Assembly (NCBI GenBank): GCA_030827135.1
Contig: JAURFE010000001.1
Span: 366,368 to 430,367, forward strand
Direction: 5' to 3'
From: Vicinamibacterales bacterium
Lineage (GTDB): Bacteria > Acidobacteriota > Vicinamibacteria > Vicinamibacterales > SCN-69-37
DNA: 64,000 nucleotides
The position numbers were made by a program, and so were the translations under genes. Position 1 is the first letter of the stretch. Each line of letters begins with the position of its first letter. Shown one piece after another: positions 40,001-46,857 of the stretch. The notes below the pieces were generated by a model. That model did not search any database. It saw only the letters and a list, made by a program, of their open reading frames with translations, and was not told where the DNA came from.

Positions 40001-40248
40001 CCACTGGTTCCTACGCGCTGATCAACGGCGGCTCCATTCGGACGCCGGGCTCACTCGTGGTGACCTACGACCCTGAGCGCCCCAACAACTACGGCATCAA
40101 CCTCGAAAACTTCGGCGTCGCGCCGGACGTGTGGGTCGAGAACACCCCCGAAGACGAACTCAAGGGCTTCGATCGCGAACTGCAGGCGGCGGTGGACGAA
40201 GTGCTGCGCATGCTCAAAGAAGGGCTCTGGCAATACAGGGGACGCTGA
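37066..40248 (+). CDS. tricorn protease homologue
   Basis: 1060 residues with a signal peptide (LLTLATAVLLSATFASAEP), so periplasmic or secreted, unlike the cytosolic archaeal tricorn. Two beta-propellers (about 25-330 and 330-670; repeated units such as FPRLSPDGRWVAFSSDRFGN), then a core, a PDZ domain (about 760-840, VPEGNRYKISHIYPNGPAD) and an S41-like catalytic domain. The tricorn active-site pairs are visible: Ser733-His734 in ELNASHTGVSG and Ser951-Asp952 in WRSASDSEV. A Gly/Ala-rich insert (about 533-560) interrupts propeller 2. Expected to degrade peptides of the 6-12 residue range. A GGAG motif precedes the start, 15 nt after the AbgT stop. Confidence 0.95.
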   Translation: MKRLLTLATAVLLSATFASAEPIKFARYPHVSQGKLVFSYHGDIWIANENGSNPQQLTTHVARDVFPRLSPDGRWVAFSSDRFGNNDVFLVPATGGEAKQLTFATTPETVLNWTPDGRGVLVATSRAVSPWRSPLFIVPIDGSVPTPLPIDGGVQGMLNRDGSVLAFNRMGGSYWRKGYRGNRSDDIWVQDLRTQRITRLTDTNLREYKNFTQDVYPMWGSDGRIYFASERSGHFNIWQMAANGGAPVQVTRHDDDGVQFPSMSPDGTTIAYENDFDIWILKVGQQTPTRITLDLAFDRRTNLTRTVQVQNRPDGFSITPDGDYAAIDSRGEIFVVPTDPEFGEKQQVTSNSWRQRNQTFAPNGRWLAYTSDETKEEEIWIYDREARTSRQLTTHPSFKTIAEFSPDSSRLAWVANNRLFVTVVETGATTELGYNIAGGYTVTGWAPDGQWLVYTKRDRDQNADVFLMEITTRQEHNLTQNPWNDGQAVITPDGTKVVFTSNRDGSQTHIFVLPLARLTEDPNDPIVKERLRRAAAGRQGGAGPAGGAAGGTGGAATQPRPLTTPDLTRIDRRAVAITSGANPVQGFFLSPDGRTVYFRSRDDQGPALFSVGIDGRDRQRLVAGAFAGLTPTADRRRVFFTENNELWGMEMAGARRRTRVTFTVNVRVDQRQEWAQIFDESWRVMKYRFYDEKMHGVDWVAVRAKYEPLLKYVGANEDVYDLANEMIGELNASHTGVSGPDSDPQPTEYQTRYLGVELVPEGNRYKISHIYPNGPADKEWLDVKVGDYVLAIDGVQVRAGDNYWPLLNSPLNEYVQVTVSSVAAGTTPRDLRIQSVASLNSLKYDAWVAQNREFVSKATNGEIAYVHIQAMNQPSLVKFQNEINQFWNAKGIIVDIRYNGGGNTDQEIIDILERRPYEYWNNRWGAPEWGRRPRQAIAGPKVMMINWRSASDSEVTPQAFRDLGLGRIVGNPTSAAVIATGSYALINGGSIRTPGSLVVTYDPERPNNYGINLENFGVAPDVWVENTPEDELKGFDRELQAAVDEVLRMLKEGLWQYRGR

Positions 40249-40276
40249 TTCGAAGTTCCGAAGTTCCGGAACTTCG
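40249..40276. repeat. 8-nt repeat with 18-bp perfect palindrome filling a convergent gap
   Basis: The whole 28-nt gap between the stop codons of the tricorn and ggt genes is made of CGAAGTTC units ending in the perfect palindrome CGAAGTTCC-GGAACTTCG (40259-40276). It could form a hairpin on both strands and end both transcripts, but there is no T-run. Confidence 0.85.
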
Positions 40277-42121
40277 TCAGTATGCGGCAGCGTAGCAGTC
40301 CCTGCGCGGGTCGGCGCCGGCGATGCGGGTGCCGGTGCGCAGGTCGATGAGTACACCTGTCGCGCAGCCGCTGATGGAGAACGGGGCGACCATGCGGACA
40401 TCGTGCCCGCGGGCTTTGAGGGTCTCAAAGACCGCGGGCGGGATTCCGGTCTCCAGATCAAGCCGGTTCGCCTCAATGCGGTGCGGCCAGAACGACCCGA
40501 GGAAGTGGAACGTCTGGATGCGCGGCAGCTCGAATGCCGTGTGAAGGTTCGGATACCACGCGCCCTGAAACTCCAGCACGTTGAGCAGCGCCTGCAGGAT
40601 CGTCTGCTCCTGGTTGTCCCCACCGGGTGTGCCGATCGCCAGGTAGGGCTGCCCGTTGCGAAGCACAAGACTCGGGGTGAGCGTGTAGCGGGGCCGTGAT
40701 CGCGGCCGCAACTGCGCCGCCCGATCACGATCGAGCCAGAACTGTTCGCCACGCGTCGACAGCCCGATGCCCGTGTTGCCGGCGATCACGCCCCCGGTGA
40801 TCCATCCACCCGACGGCGTCGAGTCAAACACATTCCCGGCCTTGTCGACGATGGCGATGTGCGTGGTGTCCTTGAGGGAATGATCCTCGTCACCCGGCTG
40901 CACCGCGCCACCTTCGTCGGCGCGCTCAAGTTCAGCGCGCCCTACGGTGCCGGCTTTCCAGTATTTCCACTCTGTGACCTTGTCGTCGAACGGGAGCGGA
41001 TCGCCGGCGATCTGTTCGGTCTGCGCCTTTGTCATGTCGATCTGGCTCGCGCGTTGTCTGGCGTAGGCCTTCGAGAGCAGGCCGGTCTGCGGCACGTCAA
41101 CAAACGCCGGATCGGCGTAGTACGTGTCGCGGTCCGCGTAGCCCATCTTCATGGCTTCGGTGACGACATGCAGGTAATCGGCGGAGTTGTGGCCCATCGC
41201 CTGGAGGTCGAAGTTCTCAAGGATGTTCAGCGACTGCAGCATCGAGGGCCCCTGGCTGTTGAACCCCTGCTTGAAGATCTGGAAGCCGCGATAGGTGATT
41301 GAGGTCGCCGGCTCCACCCGCGAGTAGAACTCGGAAAAGTCGCTCTCATCCCACGGCATCCCGTGTTGCTTCAGGAACCCGACGATCTCCTGCGCGATGT
41401 CGCCTTTGTAGAAGCGGTCCCGCGCCGCAACGACGGCCGCCGCGCGGCCCTGCCCCGCAGCGGCGCGTTCTGCGTCGGCCATCTTCTGCAGCGTCGAGGC
41501 GAGGTCGGGTAACGCAATCGTGTCACCGGCCTCGTAGAGTGTGCCGTCGGGCTTGAGCCAGGTTTTCTGATTGGTCGGCCACTGGTCGATGAACCGGCGC
41601 TGTCCCGCAATCGACCGCGCCGTGCGGGGCCGCAGCGGGAATCCGTCCCGGGCATATGCGATGGCCCGCGCGGCGACCTGCGCAAACGACATCGTGCCCC
41701 ACTTCTCGAGCACCGTGAGCGCACCATGAAGCGCTCCCGGCACGACGACCGGGTCGAGCCCCGATCCGGCGAGCGTGCGGTTCCGCGACGTGTACCAGTC
41801 GATCGTCGCGCCGCGTGCCGCCCAGCCCTGACCCACAATCGAGGTCACCGTTTTTTCGCTCTGCGGATACACCAGAATCAGCGACTCACCGCCCAGACTG
41901 TAGAGGTCCTGCTCGACCACACCGCCGACCAGCAAGGCGGCCACCCCTGCATCAAACGCATTGCCGCCCTGCTGCAGGATCTCCATCGCGGCCGCCGTGG
42001 TCAGTGGATGCCCGGCCGACACCCCGGCATTCCTCCCCATCACCGGGGGGCGCTGCGCCAGCAGTGGGACGGACAGGACAAGAACCAGGGTGACAACGAG
42101 CGTCTGGATGTTTCGGGACAT
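40277..42121 (-). CDS. ggt: gamma-glutamyltranspeptidase
   Basis: 614-residue periplasmic precursor with a signal peptide (TLVVTLVLVLSVPLLAQ) that self-cleaves to large and small subunits. The large subunit opens with NAGVSAGHPLTTAAAMEILQ and contains GNAFDAGVAALL. The catalytic N-terminal residue of the small subunit is Thr419 in DTTHIAIVDKAGN; STPSGGW and TPGGDNQEQ form the rest of the active site. It hydrolyses glutathione and gamma-glutamyl amides. Residues about 390-402 (GTVGRAELERADEG) are encoded by a copy of the hairpin repeat element, about 20 residues before the cleavage site, in frame. Confidence 0.95.
   Translation of the reverse strand: MSRNIQTLVVTLVLVLSVPLLAQRPPVMGRNAGVSAGHPLTTAAAMEILQQGGNAFDAGVAALLVGGVVEQDLYSLGGESLILVYPQSEKTVTSIVGQGWAARGATIDWYTSRNRTLAGSGLDPVVVPGALHGALTVLEKWGTMSFAQVAARAIAYARDGFPLRPRTARSIAGQRRFIDQWPTNQKTWLKPDGTLYEAGDTIALPDLASTLQKMADAERAAAGQGRAAAVVAARDRFYKGDIAQEIVGFLKQHGMPWDESDFSEFYSRVEPATSITYRGFQIFKQGFNSQGPSMLQSLNILENFDLQAMGHNSADYLHVVTEAMKMGYADRDTYYADPAFVDVPQTGLLSKAYARQRASQIDMTKAQTEQIAGDPLPFDDKVTEWKYWKAGTVGRAELERADEGGAVQPGDEDHSLKDTTHIAIVDKAGNVFDSTPSGGWITGGVIAGNTGIGLSTRGEQFWLDRDRAAQLRPRSRPRYTLTPSLVLRNGQPYLAIGTPGGDNQEQTILQALLNVLEFQGAWYPNLHTAFELPRIQTFHFLGSFWPHRIEANRLDLETGIPPAVFETLKARGHDVRMVAPFSISGCATGVLIDLRTGTRIAGADPRRDCYAAAY
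40919..40945. repeat. hairpin repeat element inside ggt
   Basis: 27 nt identical to 60656-60682 in pbpC: GGCGCGCT, loop CAAGTTC, AGCGCGCC, then CTAC. Read on the minus strand it encodes VGRAELERA within GGT without breaking the frame. Confidence 0.92.
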
Positions 42122-42314
42122 CGCGACATTCTAATGGGCTGCCGGGGCGGATCCCGCACGGCGCCCGGAGGGTCGGTGCGACCTTTCCTTTGCCCGTCGG
42201 ACCGTGCAGCCAGGCCTGATTTTCACCGTCCAGCGCTTCTCCCTCCACGACGACCCGATACGGTCTTGCACTGACTCATGACACCATGTCCTCCAGGATG
42301 GAGGGCATGCTGCG

Positions 42315-43724
42315 TCAGGACTTTGCCTTCTTCGCCGCTTGCGGCGCTTTCGCCGCCTTTGTCGCCCTGGCGGCCTTCGGCTTCGCCGACTTCACCGCAC
42401 GCTTGCGCCTGGCGGTGGCGGGGGCTGAGTGCTCGGTGCCCGGTGCTTCGTGCTCAGTACCGGCTGACTGGTGCTCGGTGCCGGGCGCCTCGGCCTGAGA
42501 GACCACCTGGGCCTCAGTCTCAGGCGCAGGGGCAGAAACCGCGACCGGCGCCAACCCGGCCGACCCGGCCTGGAATACACGAATCACACCCTGGCGGTCG
42601 CGTTCGACGCGGAAGGCGCCTTCCTTGTGCGCGGCGCGGAGCAGGTCCACCAGCGAGGCAAAGCCGTAGGCACGTTCGTCAAACGGCGGCGTCTGCGCTC
42701 GTACGATCTGTTTGACCTGCCGCAGGTAGAGCGGCCACTTGCGAATCTCGGCGGTGGAAATGAGCCGGAAGAGTTCGCTGACGCCCTCAACGGCGCCGCC
42801 GACGACGGCGGGAGGAGGTGTGGATGATGCAGGCGGTGCAGGTTGTGTGGAGGCGGATGGGACCGGCGCCGACTGGCGTGGGTGCCGTTCGTGCCGGGCC
42901 ACGGGTGCCTCACTCGGAGGAGCAGAGGCCGGCGCGGCCGCGGCGGCGGCTTCACCCTCGGTCACCTCAAGCGACACGCCTTCAGCCGGCGCTACGAGCC
43001 AGCCGCCCTTGCCCTGATGCACACGCAGCACGCCGGCCTTTTCGAGCTTCTGCGCAAAATCGCGGAATGTGCCCGCGCCGAACGTGCGCTCGTTGAACGT
43101 CGAATCGAGCTGCAACAGCGTGCTCTTGAAGAGCCCCAGCTGCGGATCCACGTCCCGCTCGAGCATGACCTTGAGGGCCCGCTTCACGAGCGGAATCGAC
43201 TGCGCCAGATCGGCACGGTCAGCCTTCGGGCCGCGGGCGCTGCCGCCACGGCGTCCGGCGCCGATCAGATTTTCGTACGCAATGAACTCGTGACAATTGC
43301 GCTGCATGATGCCGCTGGTGAACTGCTGCCCACCGACGACGAACACCTTCTTGTCGTACTGCTTCAGCTTCTCGACGAGGCTGATGAAGTCGGAGTCGCC
43401 GCCGACGATCACAAACGCGTTGATGTGAGGATGGGTGAACGCCATCTCAAGCGCGTCGAGCGCAAGATTGATATCCGCGCCGTTTTTGTCGCCGCCGGGC
43501 GTCAGGTTGCGCTGGACCATGCGAATCGCATGCTGCGTGAGCGCACGGGAATACCCGCCGGCGCGCTGCCAGTCGCTGTAGGCCATCTTCGAGACGACCT
43601 CCCCGCGCTCTTTCAGCGCTTCGAGGACCAGGCCGGCGTCAAACGCGGCGTTGAGAGTGTTTTTTACGCCGATTTCGATGTTGTCGAAATCAATGAATAC
43701 GGCAATACGGAGTCGATCGGACAT
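42315..43724 (-). CDS. NYN-domain nuclease with two OST-HTH/LOTUS domains
   Basis: 469 residues. The NYN (PIN-like RNase) domain at about 1-165 has the acidic set: FIDFDNIEIG, GADINLALDALEMA, IVGGDSDFISLVEKLK. OST-HTH 1 is at about 185-270 (IPLVKRALKVMLERD...FAQKLEKAGVLRVHQGKGGW). OST-HTH 2 is at about 325-400 (GVSELFRLISTAEIRKWP...VDLLRAAHKEGAFRVERD). Low-complexity linkers separate them. Residues about 414-432 (units EAPGTEH, QSAGTEH) come from a 7-nt DNA repeat, and the Lys/Ala-rich tail (RKRAVKSAKPKAARATKAAK) should bind nucleic acid. ATG at 43724 is chosen; the upstream open frame is a repeat array. Likely an RNA-processing or RNA-decay enzyme; target unknown. Confidence 0.9.
   Translation of the reverse strand: MSDRLRIAVFIDFDNIEIGVKNTLNAAFDAGLVLEALKERGEVVSKMAYSDWQRAGGYSRALTQHAIRMVQRNLTPGGDKNGADINLALDALEMAFTHPHINAFVIVGGDSDFISLVEKLKQYDKKVFVVGGQQFTSGIMQRNCHEFIAYENLIGAGRRGGSARGPKADRADLAQSIPLVKRALKVMLERDVDPQLGLFKSTLLQLDSTFNERTFGAGTFRDFAQKLEKAGVLRVHQGKGGWLVAPAEGVSLEVTEGEAAAAAAPASAPPSEAPVARHERHPRQSAPVPSASTQPAPPASSTPPPAVVGGAVEGVSELFRLISTAEIRKWPLYLRQVKQIVRAQTPPFDERAYGFASLVDLLRAAHKEGAFRVERDRQGVIRVFQAGSAGLAPVAVSAPAPETEAQVVSQAEAPGTEHQSAGTEHEAPGTEHSAPATARRKRAVKSAKPKAARATKAAKAPQAAKKAKS
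42429..42484. repeat. 7-nt tandem repeat, 8 units, inside the NYN gene
   Basis: Eight 7-nt units in register (GTGCTCG, GTGCCCG, GTGCTTC, GTGCTCA, GTACCGG, CTGACTG, GTGCTCG, GTGCCGG). Read on the minus strand they give a 7-residue protein repeat of the EAPGTEH type. Same family as the intergenic arrays at 35435 and 43738. Confidence 0.85.
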
Positions 43725-43737
43725 TTGAATAGTGCTC

Positions 43738-43811
43738 GGTGCTGAGTGCTTGGTGCGGGTGCTGGGTGCTGGGTGCGGTGCACTGGGCATACGCACAGAG
43801 CACTCAGCACC
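43738..43811. repeat. 7-nt repeat array bounded by 13-bp inverted repeats
   Basis: GGTGCTGAGTGCT at 43738-43750 and its exact complement AGCACTCAGCACC at 43799-43811 flank GTGCTTG, GTGCGG, GTGCTGG, GTGCTGG, GTGCGG. It occupies the divergent gap (43725-43901) between the NYN and SNF2 genes. The same 13-mer AGCACTCAGCACC recurs at 61816-61828 inside pbpC. The rest of the gap holds a TATCAT at 43834 and nothing else I recognise. Confidence 0.85.
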
Positions 43812-43901
43812 GGGTACGGGGCACCACTGACTGTATCATGGTGAGTTCGCGGGCGACGGACGACGGACTGGGGACGGCGGCATGCGGACTGGGGTTGTTA
43901 T

Positions 43902-46727
43902 TTGACGATTGACGAGATTCTGACCGCCCTGGACGCGCGTTTGCGGACGGACCAGGCGATCACCGACACGCCTTCGGGGCACCGTGTCGAATACCTGTAT
44001 GCGGTTGACGCGGAGGCCACACGGCAGGCACGGGCGCTGACCGTGCGTCTGCTCGCTCGGCCCCGGCGTCCGGACGGCACCTGGGACCGGCCCGTACCGG
44101 CCGTCATCACCGAGGAGGCGGCCCTCCGCACGTCGGCCACCGACCGTCGACTGCTGGGCCCGTTACTGGGGGCCCGCCGTGTCGGAAGCACCCACGTGAT
44201 CGATCCCTCCGGCAACGTCGCGTTGGTCGTCACGCTGCCCGACGCACTGGCACTCGACTGGGTGCCGCTGGCTGCGCGCGCGGGCCGGCTGATTCTCAGG
44301 GAGACTCCCGACTCCACCTCAACGCGGCTGCTCCAGTGGGATGACGGCCCGGAGTGGCGGTTTGAGATTCATGCGGAGGCAGACGATCGCGATCACCTGA
44401 TGCGCGGGGTCTTCGCCCGCACGCACGACACGTTGCCGGTCACCGGACCGGTGATCGTGCTCGACGTCGGCCTGTTCATCACGCACGAACGCGCCGCGCA
44501 TTTTGATCCGGGCCCCTCCACCGGCGTGGTGTCGGTGATGCGGGCGGCCGGCACCATGGTCGTGCCTGAACAGGACGCCTCGCGCCTCGCACAATGGCTC
44601 AGCCGCTATGGCGTCGAGACCGCCGCCCTGCCGCCGCGCCTGCGTATCGAGCCGGTGCGCACAGCGCCGGTGCCGCACCTGCGACTCGCGCCGGCCATTT
44701 CCAGCGAGTGGCTCGACGCCGCGCTGACGTTTGCCTACGACGGCACGGTCGTGCGCGAAGCCGACCCCTCACCGTACTTCGACGAGGCTCGCCAACGCTT
44801 CATCCATCGTGATGACGCCGAAGAAGAGGCCGCCGAGGCGCAGCTGATCACCAGCGGCCTGTCGGTGGATGCCGGGGGCTGGCGGCTCCCGGCGAAATCG
44901 TTGTCGGCGATTGTCAGTGACCTCACGGGGCTCGGATGGACGGTCGAGGCCAACGGCGTCCCCTATCGCGCCGCCGGTCCCCTGCGGCTCTCGGTCACTT
45001 CCGGGATCGACTGGTTCGACCTCAACGCGGTCGTGGCGTTCGGTGACGTCTCGGCCACCCTGCCGGAACTACTCGCGGCGCTCGATCGCGGTGATCGCAC
45101 CGTGCGCCTTGGCGACGGGTCACAGGGCGTGCTGCCCGAAGAGTGGCTCCGTCGCTACACCCCACTGACGGCTGCCGGGGTCACACAGGCCGACGGCTCC
45201 ATCCGGTATCGAACGCATCAGGCCGCCCTGCTCGACGCCCTGCTCGACACCCAGACCTCCGCCGAGGTCCAGGTGGACGACGCGTTCGCCCGCCTGCGCG
45301 AGCGCCTGGCGACTGCGCAGCACCCGGACGCCATGGACCCGCCCGCGAACTTCCAGGGAGAACTGCGCAGTTACCAGCGCGAAGCTCTGGGCTGGATCCA
45401 GTTCCTGCGGCACTTCTCCTTCGGTGGGTGCCTCGCCGACGACATGGGCCTGGGCAAGACGGTGACCGTCCTCGCGGAACTCGCGCGCGTGGCGTCCACC
45501 GCCCCCCGCCCCTCCCTCGTCGTCGTCCCCCGGTCCGTCGTGCACAACTGGAAGGCGGAAGCGGCGAAGTTCACGCCGACGCTGCGGGTGCTCGACTATT
45601 CCTCACTCGATCGCCGTCAGGCCGACGACAAGTTGTCCGAAGTGGATCTCGTGATCGTGACGTACGGCACGGTGCGCCGGGACATTGAACAACTGCGTCA
45701 TGTGGAGTTCGAGTACGTGATCCTCGACGAAGCGCAGGCGATCAAGAACGCATCCACCGAGGCGGCGAAAGCCGTGCGTCTGCTCAACAGCCGATTCCGA
45801 CTGGCGCTGTCTGGCACGCCGATTGAGAATCACCTGGGTGAGTTGTGGAGCTTGTTCGAATTCCTGAATCCAGGCCTGCTCGGTCGCGCCTCGCATTTCC
45901 GCAAGGCCGCGAAGGGACAGGCGGAAGGCACCGTGGCGCTTGTGGCGCGGGGGCTCCGGCCGTTCCTGCTCCGCCGCACCAAGGCGCAGGTCGCCACTGA
46001 ACTGCCGGCGCGCACTGAGCAGACGCTCACGTGTGAACTGACGCCGCGCGAGCGCAGCTTCTACGATGCGCTGCGACGGCACTATCGAACATCACTGCTT
46101 GCGCATGTGTCGAAGGTCGGCGTGCAGCGATCGGGGCTTCAGGTGCTGGAGGCCTTGCTTCGCCTTCGGCAGGCTGCGTGCCATCCCGGCCTGATCGCGC
46201 CTGCACGGCAACACGAGAAGTCGTCGAAGATCGAGTTGCTCCTGGAGTTGTTGCGGGAGGTCGTGGACGAAGGCCATAAGGCCCTGGTCTTCTCGCAGTT
46301 CACGAGCCTGCTGGCGCTCGTCAAGCCGGTGCTCGACCAGGCGAAGATCACCTACGAATACATGGACGGCCGGACGCGCGACCGCGCTCCACGCATCGAA
46401 CGGTTCCAGACCGACCCCAACTGTCCCGTGTTCCTCGTCAGCCTCAAGGCCGGCGGCGTCGGCCTCAACCTCACCGCGGCCGACTACGTGTTCCTGCTCG
46501 ACCCGTGGTGGAACCCCGCCGTCGAAGCGCAGGCGATCGACCGCACCCACCGCATTGGCCAGACCAAGGAAGTCTTCGCCTACCGCCTCATCGCGGAGGA
46601 CACCGTCGAGCAGAAGGTGCTCGCGCTGCAGGACACCAAACGCGCGCTCGCCGATGCGGTGCTGTCAGCCAACCCCGTGGGCCTGGCCGGCCTCAGCTCC
46701 TCGGAGCTCGAGTTCCTGCTCGGGTAA
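43902..46727 (+). CDS. SNF2-family DNA helicase/translocase
   Basis: 941 residues. The N-terminal half (1-470) is a divergent region without motifs I recognise. The SNF2 engine follows: LRSYQREALGWIQFLRHFSFGGCLADDMGLGKTVT (Q motif and Walker A), DEAQAIKN (motif II), LSGTPIENHLGELWSLFEFL (III), VFSQFTSLLALV (IV), VSLKAGGVGLNLTAADYVFLLDPWWNPAVE and QAIDRTHRIGQ (V-VI). This is the bacterial RapA/HepA-related class that translocates on duplex DNA. The TTG start at 43902 is the first in frame after an upstream stop and lacks a Shine-Dalgarno, so it is uncertain. Divergent from the NYN gene. Confidence 0.92.
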   Translation: MTIDEILTALDARLRTDQAITDTPSGHRVEYLYAVDAEATRQARALTVRLLARPRRPDGTWDRPVPAVITEEAALRTSATDRRLLGPLLGARRVGSTHVIDPSGNVALVVTLPDALALDWVPLAARAGRLILRETPDSTSTRLLQWDDGPEWRFEIHAEADDRDHLMRGVFARTHDTLPVTGPVIVLDVGLFITHERAAHFDPGPSTGVVSVMRAAGTMVVPEQDASRLAQWLSRYGVETAALPPRLRIEPVRTAPVPHLRLAPAISSEWLDAALTFAYDGTVVREADPSPYFDEARQRFIHRDDAEEEAAEAQLITSGLSVDAGGWRLPAKSLSAIVSDLTGLGWTVEANGVPYRAAGPLRLSVTSGIDWFDLNAVVAFGDVSATLPELLAALDRGDRTVRLGDGSQGVLPEEWLRRYTPLTAAGVTQADGSIRYRTHQAALLDALLDTQTSAEVQVDDAFARLRERLATAQHPDAMDPPANFQGELRSYQREALGWIQFLRHFSFGGCLADDMGLGKTVTVLAELARVASTAPRPSLVVVPRSVVHNWKAEAAKFTPTLRVLDYSSLDRRQADDKLSEVDLVIVTYGTVRRDIEQLRHVEFEYVILDEAQAIKNASTEAAKAVRLLNSRFRLALSGTPIENHLGELWSLFEFLNPGLLGRASHFRKAAKGQAEGTVALVARGLRPFLLRRTKAQVATELPARTEQTLTCELTPRERSFYDALRRHYRTSLLAHVSKVGVQRSGLQVLEALLRLRQAACHPGLIAPARQHEKSSKIELLLELLREVVDEGHKALVFSQFTSLLALVKPVLDQAKITYEYMDGRTRDRAPRIERFQTDPNCPVFLVSLKAGGVGLNLTAADYVFLLDPWWNPAVEAQAIDRTHRIGQTKEVFAYRLIAEDTVEQKVLALQDTKRALADAVLSANPVGLAGLSSSELEFLLG

Positions 46728-46738
46728 CGCGGCCCCTC

Positions 46739-46765
46739 GTAGGGCCCGCTGAATTTGAGCGGGCC
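46739..46765. repeat. hairpin repeat element with compensatory stem changes
   Basis: Reverse-strand copy of the element: GGCCCGCT, loop CAAATTC, AGCGGGCC, then CTAC. Against the GGCGCGCT/AGCGCGCC stem of other copies, one base on each side has changed so that pairing is kept. It lies 11 nt after the SNF2 stop in a convergent gap and could act as a terminator-like hairpin. Confidence 0.88.
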
Positions 46766-46773
46766 GATCGTGA

Positions 46774-46802
46774 TTCATGGTTCATCAGTTCATGGTTCAT
46801 GG
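46774..46802. repeat. 7-nt direct repeats (TTCATGG)
   Basis: TTCATGG, TTCATCA, then after one G TTCATGG, TTCATGG. An AT-richer short tandem array in the convergent gap between the SNF2 and GH15 genes (46728-46857). Confidence 0.7.
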
Positions 46803-46857
46803 TGCTGTTCCGGGTGTGCTGGTCATAGGCCACCAGTGAAGCTGGGTGGATGGCGCC

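Noticed and set aside
42290..42304. CCTCCA/TGGAGG hairpin after the NYN gene as an intrinsic terminator
   Set aside because: The stem is only 6 bp with a 3-nt loop and no T-run follows on the minus strand.
43738..43811. CRISPR-like array
   Set aside because: Units are 7 nt with no spacers, no 25-40 nt repeats and no cas genes nearby; the same holds for the 8-nt arrays.
43841..43912. Short 23-codon leader ORF before the SNF2 gene, downstream of a TATCAT box
   Set aside because: No homology, no Shine-Dalgarno, and the region is low-complexity with a repeated CGGACTGGGG; cannot be supported as a gene.
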